Shown here one piece after another: positions 1-7,947 of a stretch of DNA of 64,000 nt. Source of the DNA: Bacteroidales bacterium (GTDB taxonomy: Bacteria; Bacteroidota; Bacteroidia; Bacteroidales; P3); assembly GCA_017483575.1 (NCBI GenBank), contig JAFUWF010000021.1, positions 54,692 to 118,691 of the forward strand, given 5' to 3'. How positions within the stretch are numbered: position 1 is the stretch's first letter; each line of letters starts with the position of its first letter. The notes under the pieces are model-generated. The model saw nothing but the letters and a program-made list of their open reading frames with translations. It was not told where the DNA came from and made no database searches. A program made the translations under genes and the position numbers.

Positions 1-676
1 TGGTGGTGCCATGGACGATGCCCTGCGGGCCGATGTACATGTAGGAGCCGGCGGTCATCTGGCCGTACTGCGTCACGCCGAGGGCGTTGTAGCGCTCCCA
101 GTCGTCGGGCTTGCTGTAGTTGGGAATCATCATACCGTTGGTAACCACCACGCGCGGAGCGTCCTTGTGGCTGGGGTAGAGTCCCATCGGATGGCCGCTG
201 TACATGACCAGCGTCTGCTCGTCCGTCATCTCGGAGAGGTATTTCATCACGAGGTGATACTGGGCCCAGTTCTGGAACACAGCGCCGTTGCCGCCGTAGG
301 TGATGAGTTCGTGTGGATGCTGCGCCACGGCGGGGTCCAGGTTGTTCTGGATCATGAGCATGATGGCGGCAGCCTGACGGCAGCGGGCCGGGTACTCGTC
401 GATGGGGCGGGCGTACATCTTGTACGTCGGGCGCAGGCGGTACATGTAGATACGGCCGTACTTCTGCAGCTCCTCGGCAAACTCCTTGGCCAGCATCTTG
501 TGGTGCTTGGCGGGGAAATAGCGCAGGGCGTTGCGGATGGCCAGCTTCTTCTCGGCCGGGGTCAGGATGTCCTTGCGCTTGGGCGCATGGTTCACCGTGG
601 GGTCATAGGGTTGGGGTTCGGGCAGCGGATCGGGGATACCGAGACGCAATTCGTTCTGAAATTCTTCGAGTGTCAT
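1..676 (-). CDS. hutU: Urocanate hydratase, N-terminal part (runs off the left edge)
   Basis: Urocanate hydratase (urocanase) converts urocanate to imidazolonepropionate in cytosolic histidine degradation, using tightly bound NAD. About 225 N-terminal residues are in the window and the 3' end lies outside. The urocanase block YGGNGAVFQNWAQYHL is present, followed by MYSGHPMGLYPSHKDAPRVV and later YIGPQGIVHG, all typical of the family. The start MTLEEFQNEL at 676 is followed upstream by a well-spaced promoter, so the start looks secure. The rest of any hut operon would lie to the left. Confidence 0.95.
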   Translation of the reverse strand, partial: MTLEEFQNELRLGIPDPLPEPQPYDPTVNHAPKRKDILTPAEKKLAIRNALRYFPAKHHKMLAKEFAEELQKYGRIYMYRLRPTYKMYARPIDEYPARCRQAAAIMLMIQNNLDPAVAQHPHELITYGGNGAVFQNWAQYHLVMKYLSEMTDEQTLVMYSGHPMGLYPSHKDAPRVVVTNGMMIPNYSKPDDWERYNALGVTQYGQMTAGSYMYIGPQGIVHGTT

Positions 677-747
677 ATTGCTATCTTTTTATATATTAAC
701 ATGTTACTAATGCACCAAAGCACAAACGCCCGGCGCATGTCCGATTG

Positions 748-779
748 CAAAAATACAAATTTTGCCCGACATGACCAAA
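748..779 (-). promoter_or_regulatory. Bacteroidota-type promoter of hutU
   Basis: On the minus strand a TTTG box (776-779) is separated by 20 bases from TATTTTTG (748-755). This is the Bacteroidota sigma consensus. It predicts a 5' leader of roughly 65 bases before the hutU ATG at 676. Confidence 0.7.
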
Positions 780-886
780 AGAAAAATGCCTTCTTTGCCC
801 CGAACAACCGTAAAACACTAATAACCACAGCAGATACGGAAACGGAGAAACGCAGCAACGGAAACCGCAACAACAGGGGGCGAAGA

Positions 887-1056
887 GGGGTCAAACAGGT
901 ACTTTATTCGACTGTTCTTATATAGTATACATATAGTATACATATACTTCTCATATAGTATTTATATACAGTATATGAATACTATATGAGAAGTATATGT
1001 ATACTATATGTATACTATATGACATGGGTCGACCTAAGGGGCTGTTTGCCGGGGGG
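887..1056 (+). repeat. Palindromic dispersed element, copy 1
   Basis: This element of about 170 bp has a core of two perfectly complementary 43-bp arms (920-962 and 978-1020) around a 15-base loop. The arms are made of TATAGTATACA-like repeats plus the shared block TACTTCTCATATAG. The flanks contain TCAAACAG on the left and CTGTTT on the right, which form an outer inverted repeat in copies 2 and 3. There is no coding capacity. Close copies lie at 38103-38275 (same orientation) and 63846-64000 (reverse orientation). It fills most of the space between the hutU promoter and the 3' end of the subtilisin gene. Confidence 0.9.
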
Positions 1057-1063
1057 TTGGAGA

Positions 1064-1094
1064 CAAAAAAACGCCCCTGGGATGCAGGGGCGTT
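1064..1094 (-). terminator. Intrinsic terminator of the leftward gmk-to-peptidase operon
   Basis: Read on the minus strand, AACGCCCCTG (1085-1094) and its complement (1070-1079) enclose a 5-base loop and are followed by a run of seven T. It lies 17 bases after the peptidase stop codon. Confidence 0.8.
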
Positions 1095-1110
1095 GGAGGG
1101 TTGGAGGTGG

Positions 1111-3429
1111 TCAGAGCTGGAGGAGGAGGCCGACGGAGAGGCGCGGGAGGAGGAACTTGCCGGCCTCGGGGTCGGAGCCGATGCCGTTGAGGCGATAGCG
1201 GGCGTAGATGCCGATCCAGTCGTAGCTCAGTCGCGTAACGGCGCCGAAATTGAGGTTGTAGCCGTCGAGGGCGTCGACGTAGTTGTAGTTGTATTCCACG
1301 GACGAGGCGTGGACACTGGGGTCCTCGCCGTGGAGGTTGTAGTCGGGCTCGCCGATGGAGCCGTAGATGCCGAGGTCCCAGTGGAGGCCTTTGCCGGCGA
1401 TGCCGAGGGGGAGCAGGCGGACACGCTGGAAGAGCTCGAGGCTGATTTCGGTGAGGCGGACGCGACGGACGTCGATATCGTCGAAGTTGTCAATCTTGGC
1501 CTGTGTGATGCCGAGGTCGGCCTCCAGGGCGTTGACGTCGAGGTCGTTATAGCGATAGTTCGAGAAGCCGAAGTCGAGGGCCATACCGATGCAGTAGCTC
1601 TTACTGAAGGCGCGGAGCAGACGGGCGCCGAAGCGCCAGTCGGGCGACCAGAGTGCGTTCTCCAGCTCGTTGTCGGCGGTGCGGATGTTCATGCCGAAGC
1701 CGAAGTAGATGTCGTAGCGCCACTTGGCGTTGCTGCCCCAGTTGGAGGGCACGTTCTCGAAGTCGGGGTTGCGGAAGTCCTCGGAGGCTTTGTGGGCGCG
1801 CCCTTCGAGGTCGCCAAAGCTGACGTCGCAGCCGCGGGCGGCGGTGCAATTGAGACGGACGATGAGGCTGTCGGTGTAGCCGTCGAGGCTGACGACAAGG
1901 GTGCGGCCGGAGGGAGTGTCGAAGAGGATAGCGGCCGAGGTGTCGGCGAAGTCGAGGTTGAGCTTGCCGTAGCGGTAGATGTGGCCGTCGCCGCTCTGCT
2001 CCTTGTAGAACACGGGTTTGTCCATCACCATGGCGATGGGTTTCACCTTGGTGATGCAGTCCTCCTGAACAAAGCGGAAGGTGGGAGCGGCGGCCGTCTT
2101 GGAGCCGGTGAAGTATTCGGCCTGGGGCACGCCGTAGCCGAAGCTGTAGTCGGCATAGGGGTAGAGGTCGGCGGAGCGCTGGATGGCGTCGAACATCTGC
2201 ATGGCGGTCTTGCCGGGCGAGGCCTGCCAGGCGCAGGCTGCGAAGCCGGCCACCAGGGGGCAGGAGAAGGAGGTGCCGTGGACGTAATGGTAGGCGCTGT
2301 TGCTGGAAATATTGGCCGTGCGGGCATAGCCGAAGGCGCTGACGTTGGGCTTCATGCGGCCGTCGGCGCTGGGACCGTAGGAGGAGAAGGAGATGTGGTT
2401 GTACTCGGTGAGGCTGTTCTCGATGCCGCCGATGCAGAGCACACTGTCGGCGTCGGAGGGGGTGATGATGGTCTTCCACTGGCTGTCGTCGGCCTCGTTG
2501 CCGGCGCTGTTGCACACCAGGATACCCTTGCGGGCCGCGAGGTTGCCGGCCTTGGCCACGTAGGAGGTGCCGTCCATGTCGGTGGTGTAGTGGCGCTCCT
2601 TGCCGTAGCCGAGGGAGGAGGAGATGATGTTGGCGCCGTTCTTGTCGGCCCATTCCACGGCCATCTGCCACCAGACTTCCTCTTTGAAGGGCTCGCTGTT
2701 GACCTCGGTGCGGGCCAGGAGGAACTCGGCGCCCGTGGCCAGGCCCAGGTCGACGCCGTTCATGCGTCCGGCGATGCAGCTGAGGGTCATCGTGCCGTGG
2801 GAGTTCCAGCCGTAGACGTCTTCCTTGTTCTTGGGGAAGTTCCAGGTCTTGATGATCTGGCGGTTGTCGCGGAGGTGGCGGAAGGCATCGTGGGTGTTCA
2901 CCAGGGGGAAGCCGCCGTCGAACACGGCGACGCGCACGCCCTTGCCGTCGATGCCCTTGTCGCGGAAGGCCATGCCTCCCATGCGTACCAGCTGGGCCTC
3001 GAGGGGGCCGTCGACATGGGCCACGTCGAAGAGACCGTCGAGGGGTTCGGCGTCGTTATAATCGGCCAGTTGCATGCCGCTGCCCTCGATGGGCTGCACA
3101 CGGAGCACGTAGGGCAAGGCCTCGATGGCCTGGATTTGGTCGGGCGTGGCCATGATGCCGAGGGCGTTCATCCAGCGGCTGGCGCCGATTTCCTCGGTGG
3201 CGAGGGCGCTGACACCCTGCTCGTAGGCGGCGCTGACGGGGTAGTTGCTGATGTCGTAGAGGTCGGCGCCGCATTGCTGGTAGCGCTCGATGGCCTTGGC
3301 ATCGAAATAGGTGTAGGGGTCGAAGGTGGTGCCTGCCTTGTCGGCGAGGAACACCCAGTAGGCCTGCTGGGCCGAGGCGGAAACGAGACACGCCAGGGCG
3401 AGGGCCAAGATTGCGATGTGTTTTTTCAT
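1111..3429 (-). CDS. S8 subtilisin-like serine peptidase fused to an outer-membrane beta-barrel-like domain
   Basis: The protein has 772 residues. Residues 1-20 are a signal peptide ending in ASA. The subtilase domain shows the catalytic Asp171 (VAVFDGG), His211 (NSHGT), the oxyanion-hole Asn311 (NSAGN) and Ser387 (HGTSFSCP). From about residue 560 to the end the sequence changes to alternating aromatic/polar strands (YDIYFGFGMNI, ALDFGFSNYRY, HWDLGIYGSIG, IGIYARYRLNG) and ends in LSVGLLLQL, as in outer-membrane barrels. No type IX sorting domain follows, so the barrel itself may anchor the protease. The gene starts one base after the recO stop and is last in its operon. The peptidase call is firm. 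The barrel is inferred from strand pattern. Confidence 0.88.
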   Translation of the reverse strand: MKKHIAILALALACLVSASAQQAYWVFLADKAGTTFDPYTYFDAKAIERYQQCGADLYDISNYPVSAAYEQGVSALATEEIGASRWMNALGIMATPDQIQAIEALPYVLRVQPIEGSGMQLADYNDAEPLDGLFDVAHVDGPLEAQLVRMGGMAFRDKGIDGKGVRVAVFDGGFPLVNTHDAFRHLRDNRQIIKTWNFPKNKEDVYGWNSHGTMTLSCIAGRMNGVDLGLATGAEFLLARTEVNSEPFKEEVWWQMAVEWADKNGANIISSSLGYGKERHYTTDMDGTSYVAKAGNLAARKGILVCNSAGNEADDSQWKTIITPSDADSVLCIGGIENSLTEYNHISFSSYGPSADGRMKPNVSAFGYARTANISSNSAYHYVHGTSFSCPLVAGFAACAWQASPGKTAMQMFDAIQRSADLYPYADYSFGYGVPQAEYFTGSKTAAAPTFRFVQEDCITKVKPIAMVMDKPVFYKEQSGDGHIYRYGKLNLDFADTSAAILFDTPSGRTLVVSLDGYTDSLIVRLNCTAARGCDVSFGDLEGRAHKASEDFRNPDFENVPSNWGSNAKWRYDIYFGFGMNIRTADNELENALWSPDWRFGARLLRAFSKSYCIGMALDFGFSNYRYNDLDVNALEADLGITQAKIDNFDDIDVRRVRLTEISLELFQRVRLLPLGIAGKGLHWDLGIYGSIGEPDYNLHGEDPSVHASSVEYNYNYVDALDGYNLNFGAVTRLSYDWIGIYARYRLNGIGSDPEAGKFLLPRLSVGLLLQL

Positions 3430-3430
3430 G

Positions 3431-4120
3431 CTATTTTAATATTGTATGTAAGATTTCGTGACTGTGGAAATGGGAGAATCCGCTCAGGTGGAGCTGGAAG
3501 TAGGCTATGAGGGCGTCGAGGAGGTCGGTTCTCTCCTGCAGCGAGGTAGCCTGCACTTGGGAAGAGAGGTATGCGTGAAGGGCCTGGGAGAGGCCGAGGG
3601 TGAGGGTGGTTTCGGAGGGTTCGCTGACGAAACGGCCTTCCTGGAGGTCGAAGTAGGGCTCGCGGCGCGAGTGGTTGTCCATGGGTTCGATGCCCATGTG
3701 GTAGGCCACCTTGAGCATGAAGGCCACGGGGACGTTGGCTTTCTGCTCCTGGTCGGCCGACGACTGCTCGTCCACATAGTCCCAAAGGGCCGGCATGGGT
3801 TCGGCTTCGCGCAGCACCTTGTAGAGCACCTCGGTCATGAAGAAGCGCAGGGAGTTGCCTACGGGTTCGGAGGGCAGGCCGGGGTTGCGAGGCGTCAGTT
3901 CCTTGATGTAGTTGAGGTCGGTCTTGGGGTTGTCGTAGACCACCATGTCCAGGCTCGAGAGGGGCTGCAGCAGGTTCTGCTTGACGCGCCCGGAGCGTCC
4001 GCGCACGCCCTTGATGATATAGGAACGCAGGCCCAGCTGGCGTGTGAACACCTTGGCCACCACCGAGCTTTCGGCATAGGGGGTGGTGTGGAGCACGAGG
4101 CCTGGCGTGGAGAGGAGCAT
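3431..4120 (-). CDS. recO: DNA repair protein RecO
   Basis: RecO helps load RecA in RecFOR recombinational repair by binding DNA and displacing single-strand binding protein. The 229-residue protein has the N-terminal OB-fold block expected of the family, including LVLHTTPYAESSVVAKVFT, the basic segment IKGVRGRSGRVKQNLLQPLS, and LNYIKEL, followed by the helical C-terminal part. The length is normal. It follows porZ after an 80-base spacer filled by a short tandem repeat, and its stop is one base before the peptidase start, so it is probably cotranscribed with both. Confidence 0.93.
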   Translation of the reverse strand: MLLSTPGLVLHTTPYAESSVVAKVFTRQLGLRSYIIKGVRGRSGRVKQNLLQPLSSLDMVVYDNPKTDLNYIKELTPRNPGLPSEPVGNSLRFFMTEVLYKVLREAEPMPALWDYVDEQSSADQEQKANVPVAFMLKVAYHMGIEPMDNHSRREPYFDLQEGRFVSEPSETTLTLGLSQALHAYLSSQVQATSLQERTDLLDALIAYFQLHLSGFSHFHSHEILHTILK

Positions 4121-4127
4121 TTCAGTT

Positions 4128-4207
4128 ATGAGTTATGAGTTAAGAGTTATGAGTTATGGGTTATCTTATGAGTTATGAGTTAAGAGTTATGAGTTATGGG
4201 TTATCTT
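4128..4207. repeat. Two perfect tandem copies of a 40-bp unit built from 7-mers
   Basis: Copies 4128-4167 and 4168-4207 are identical. Each contains five 7-base units (ATGAGTT, ATGAGTT, AAGAGTT, ATGAGTT, ATGGGTT) plus ATCTT. The array fills the recO-porZ spacer and runs through the last codons and stop of porZ (4201-4203). Confidence 0.95.
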
Positions 4208-6516
4208 ATGATGAGGACTTTGCCGACGGCACGGTTGTCGCCTTGGTCGTCGGAGGCGAAGATGTAGTAGACTCCCGAGGCCACCTTCTCGCCCTCGAGG
4301 GTGCGGCCGTTCCAGATGGCCTGGCCGCCATTGGCGGTGGTGGAGAAGACGGTGTGGCCCGCGGCGTCGGTGATGTGGACGATGCTGTTGCGCGCAAAGC
4401 CCTTGATGGCGATGGGGCCGTCGTAGTCGGGACGCACGGGATTCGGGAAAGCGTGGACATCGTCGATAGGTTGGCTGACGGCGTAGGTGGCGGTGCCGCG
4501 ATAGACCTGCAGGCCATGGTCGGTACCGATGAAGACCTCGCCGGTGCGTTCGTTGATGCCGAGGGTGATAATCTTGTCGGAGTAGAGAGGGCTGTTGGCC
4601 GTGGTGAAGTGCTCCAGCTGGTCCAATCCGTTGGCGGAGAGGAGGTAGAGGCCACCGTTGGCGGTGCCCACCCACTTGCGGTTGGCGCCGTCGACAGCTA
4701 TGGCGGTGATACTCTCGTAGGCCATGAGGTACTCGGCGAACTCGCCGTTGGTGATGGTGATGTTGCTGCAACTGACGGGGGCCTGCTCGCCGTTGCCGCC
4801 GTTGTTGAAGGCGCGGTAGCCGTCGTAGATGACCTTGATGCCCTTGTCGGTACCCAGCCAGAGGTTGCCGTTCTGGTCCTGGGCGAGGGCGGTGACCATG
4901 GAGGTCTCCAGTTTGCTGCCATTATTGGGATTGACACGCGCCATACGCTCCTTTCCATCATGCACATAGATGACATTGCTACGGCCCAAAAACCAGAGGT
5001 AGCCGTTGATGCTGTCCCACACCAGCTTGTCCACTTCGAGGCCGGAGCCCAGCTGCTGTGTGGAGAAGCCTTTCCATGTGCCGTTGGGCTGCCTGCAGGC
5101 CAATGCATGGGTACTGTTGGAGACGAGCACCCAGAGGGTCCCTTGGCGGTCGAAGGCTACGGCGCCGCTATTGAGTCGGGAGTAGGTGCCCATCGAGTAG
5201 GGCACCAGGGCGCCGTCGGTATTGTCGGCGGTGTAGACCGTCTGGACGCTGTTGCCCCGTATCGATGCCACACCGTGGCCCCAGAGGGCGGCGACGGTCT
5301 CGTTGGTGTCCAGGGGGTTGACGGCGGCGTCCACGATGTCGCTCATGCCGCCCAGCAGGCCGTTGCTCTGGTCCAGCAGCTGCCACTGGAGCCCCGTGGA
5401 GGTGATGAGGTCGGGATTGAGGTAGGAGCTGGCGTAGGTCGGGGTGTGCCCTCCCGGGCAAAGCATCATGCGGTAGTTGAAGGGCTTGAGCCGGTACACA
5501 TGGTCGTTGTTGACCGGTCCCGCGGGCCTGAAGGTGTCGTCGCCCCCCTCGGCATAGCAGGCCACGAGGCCCTCCCACGGATGACCCACCCACAGGGTGC
5601 CGTCGGACCCGACAACCGCATCGTTGGCCGACAAGGCTCCCCACGTGTAGCTGTCCCTGATGCCCAGGAACGACATCGCCGTGTCGTACACTATCACGTT
5701 GCCGTCGATGCACACGGCCAGCCGGTTCCCCTCCGTCTGCATCGAGACAAGGTTGCCATTGCGGACCCATTCGTATCCCGTCGGGGCCAGCCTGTACAGG
5801 TGGCTCTCATTGGGATTGACGCCATAGCCGCCCACCAGCAGATGGCTTCCCGCCACACACAGATGGTTCACAGTGAGGCCGTCCAGCCGAGGGTCCGTCT
5901 CCCAGCGGTCGCTGATGTTGGGGTGGCGTTCTGAGGAAGACAGACGCTTCAGTCCCTCGCCGGTGGCGGCATAGAGGCTGTCCGCCATAAAGGCAAGGTC
6001 GTATACGGGCGTATAGCTTCCGCCGGCACCCATATACCAGGTCTCCCTGATTTCCATGCGCCGCAGGTCGAGCACCACCACTCCGAAACCTGTGGCCAGG
6101 TAGGCGTTGCCGTTGGCGAAGCGGATGTGGTAGATGCTCTTGTCGCCCATAATCTCGCTGCGCTTGATGTCGGAGAGGTTATAGGCGATGCCCTCGCTGA
6201 CGATGTCCACATTGGAGTTGTTGTAGGCCACCACCAGACACTGCGTGGCGGCGTCGTAGGCCAGGGTGGCGATGCCCACATCGTTCAGGCCGTCGCCCTT
6301 GCTCATGGGGGTCATGGTGCGGCTGCCGATATGGTAGCAGAACACGCCGCTGTTGGCACCGGCATAGACGCGGTCGCCGGCGTATGCCAGATGGCTCACC
6401 TGCGAATAGTCGAGGCACGAGCGCCACTGCCCCACAGCCGTCTGCGCTCCGAGGAAGTTGAAGAATGAAACATGGAAAACAACAATAAGGATGGCAATCT
6501 TTTTCATCTTACGCAA
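4201..6516 (-). CDS. porZ: PorZ-like beta-propeller component of the type IX secretion system
   Basis: The 771-residue protein resembles PorZ, the cell-surface component of the T9SS attachment complex that takes part in delivering anionic LPS to the sortase PorU. It has a signal peptide (residues 1-24, ending LGAQ), then AVGQWRSCLDYSQVSHLAYA, and many propeller repeats of the types YAGANSGVF, GNLWLGTDKGIKVI and RKWVGTANGGLYLL. The last ~85 residues form a type A sorting-like domain (AFPNPVRPDYDGPIAIKGF to VGKVLIIR), as in known PorZ. The start overlaps mreD by 8 bases. Another periplasmic propeller protein is possible, but order, length and ends fit PorZ. Confidence 0.82.
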   Translation of the reverse strand: MRKMKKIAILIVVFHVSFFNFLGAQTAVGQWRSCLDYSQVSHLAYAGDRVYAGANSGVFCYHIGSRTMTPMSKGDGLNDVGIATLAYDAATQCLVVAYNNSNVDIVSEGIAYNLSDIKRSEIMGDKSIYHIRFANGNAYLATGFGVVVLDLRRMEIRETWYMGAGGSYTPVYDLAFMADSLYAATGEGLKRLSSSERHPNISDRWETDPRLDGLTVNHLCVAGSHLLVGGYGVNPNESHLYRLAPTGYEWVRNGNLVSMQTEGNRLAVCIDGNVIVYDTAMSFLGIRDSYTWGALSANDAVVGSDGTLWVGHPWEGLVACYAEGGDDTFRPAGPVNNDHVYRLKPFNYRMMLCPGGHTPTYASSYLNPDLITSTGLQWQLLDQSNGLLGGMSDIVDAAVNPLDTNETVAALWGHGVASIRGNSVQTVYTADNTDGALVPYSMGTYSRLNSGAVAFDRQGTLWVLVSNSTHALACRQPNGTWKGFSTQQLGSGLEVDKLVWDSINGYLWFLGRSNVIYVHDGKERMARVNPNNGSKLETSMVTALAQDQNGNLWLGTDKGIKVIYDGYRAFNNGGNGEQAPVSCSNITITNGEFAEYLMAYESITAIAVDGANRKWVGTANGGLYLLSANGLDQLEHFTTANSPLYSDKIITLGINERTGEVFIGTDHGLQVYRGTATYAVSQPIDDVHAFPNPVRPDYDGPIAIKGFARNSIVHITDAAGHTVFSTTANGGQAIWNGRTLEGEKVASGVYYIFASDDQGDNRAVGKVLIIR

Positions 6517-7027
6517 CTGTTTCTTTCTTTAAGAATATGAATTGATACAGCACCGCCAGCAGCGTCGTCACCACGGTGCTGGCCACCGTGGCCAGCAGCA
6601 CGCTGCCGAAGCTGCGGAAGCCGAAGAGCTCCACCGTGAAAAACACCAGATAGAACGCCGCAAGCATCAACATGAGGTAGCTGATGAAATACTGCGGCGT
6701 GACGCTGTAGATGCCGGGCGTCTCGATGGTGACGGGCTCGCCGCGCGTCAGTATGCGGTCGGCGAAGAGTATCCTCAGCATGACCACCACCGTGCACGCT
6801 AGCGCATGGAATCCCAGCATGTTGTTCATGATGTCCACTATCAGGCCTGTGCCGAAGGCCATGAGCAGCAGGGGGATGCGCTTTGTGCCCGTGGGGAGCA
6901 TCAGGATGAACAGCACATAGAGCATCGGCATCACATAGCCACCGAGGTACACGTGGTTGAGCACCAGCAGCTGCAATGCCATCAGCAGTACAAAACGCCC
7001 TATGTTTCGCCAGACCAGCTTGCTCAT
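6509..7027 (-). CDS. mreD: Rod shape-determining protein MreD
   Basis: MreD is a polytopic inner-membrane protein of the elongasome that works with MreC to organise lateral cell-wall synthesis. The 172 residues form five or six hydrophobic segments. FGTGLIVDIMNNMLGFHALA matches the conserved MreD loop, and the protein ends in a basic KKETVA tail. The gene overlaps porZ downstream by 8 bases and the TraB-like gene upstream by 4, so the genes are tightly coupled. Neither mreB nor the usual downstream mrdA/rodA is next to it. Confidence 0.87.
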   Translation of the reverse strand: MSKLVWRNIGRFVLLMALQLLVLNHVYLGGYVMPMLYVLFILMLPTGTKRIPLLLMAFGTGLIVDIMNNMLGFHALACTVVVMLRILFADRILTRGEPVTIETPGIYSVTPQYFISYLMLMLAAFYLVFFTVELFGFRSFGSVLLATVASTVVTTLLAVLYQFIFLKKETVA

Positions 7028-7947
7028 TTCTTCACCCCCTCCACAGTATACCCTTGGGCCTCAAGCATCTTCAGCACGCCGCGCTCACCGCAGAGGTGGA
7101 ACGCCCCGACGACGAAGAGCGTGGGTTTGTCGTTCATGATGGCGGGCATCTGCTCCACCCAGTTGGCGTTGCGGCCGTAGAGAAGCTTCTCGTTGTCCTC
7201 GGGGTTGGAGCATTCGTCCTCCTGCTCCTCGAGGTTCAGTTCCTCCAGTTGTTCAAGGTCCTGGGCGAAATAGGCTGCCGTGATGAAGTCGGCCATCTCT
7301 ATGCCATCCTGGAAGTTGTCCACGAAGCACATCAGCGACTTCACCTGTTCCTCCAGCGAGGCACCGTAGAGCACCTCCATCTGGAACTCCGCCGACTCCA
7401 GTCCGCCAATGATCTTGCCGGCCTTCACGGCCTCCTGCTGGAAGTAGGTATCTATCATCGACGTGATGTCCACGGCCCCCTGCATGTTCTTCATGTAGAC
7501 CAGCAGCGCAAGCTGCGTCTGCAACGTCGAGGGCGACAAGGGGTCGAGCTGTGCGGCCACAGCCTCGTTGTTCATGTCCACACCCATCACCTCGCGCAGG
7601 ATGGCGTTGAGACGGCCCATCTGGTCCTTGTCCAACAGGGAGGACAGCGTAGTGCCCTCGGGCAGCATCATGGCCGCCTGCATCTTTTTCATATTCTCGG
7701 GCTCCAGGGTCTCCAGCATGTCCACCTCGCCGTACACCTGATCCACAGCCGCAAAGGCTGCCCGTGCACCCGGAATGCTGTCCACAAACGTCGACGGCGC
7801 CAGGTGATAGGTGCCCACAATGTAGCTGGGCTTCTTCAGCCCTTTGCCCGAAATACGGTATAGTATCTGTCCCTGTCCGGCCGTACACGCCAGCACCATC
7901 AAAACTGTAAAGACAATCTTTTTCATATATCCGGTTTTATTTCTCAT
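7024..7947 (-). CDS. TraB/GumN family protein, exported
   Basis: The product has a signal peptide (MKKIVFTVLMVLACTAGQG) followed by LYRISGKGLKKPSYIVGTYHLAP, the family's N-terminal GTYH block, and ends with PTLFVVGAFHLCGERGVLKMLEAQGY, the matching GAxHL block. These paired histidine and glutamate motifs are seen in TraB/GumN putative peptidases; the substrate is unknown. ATG at 7947 overlaps the mreC stop as ATGA, while ATG at 7926 gives a cleaner signal peptide, so either start is possible. The gene sits between mreC and mreD, which is unusual. A link to envelope growth is suggested only by context. Confidence 0.82.
   Translation of the reverse strand: MRNKTGYMKKIVFTVLMVLACTAGQGQILYRISGKGLKKPSYIVGTYHLAPSTFVDSIPGARAAFAAVDQVYGEVDMLETLEPENMKKMQAAMMLPEGTTLSSLLDKDQMGRLNAILREVMGVDMNNEAVAAQLDPLSPSTLQTQLALLVYMKNMQGAVDITSMIDTYFQQEAVKAGKIIGGLESAEFQMEVLYGASLEEQVKSLMCFVDNFQDGIEMADFITAAYFAQDLEQLEELNLEEQEDECSNPEDNEKLLYGRNANWVEQMPAIMNDKPTLFVVGAFHLCGERGVLKMLEAQGYTVEGVKK

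Noticed and set aside
997-3510. Very long open frame antisense to the subtilisin gene, also long antisense frames at 11288-13792 and 57924-61622
   Set aside because: GC-rich codon bias leaves antisense frames open. The translations are Val/Gly/Ala/Asp-rich with no domains, and the opposite strand encodes clear proteins with catalytic motifs.
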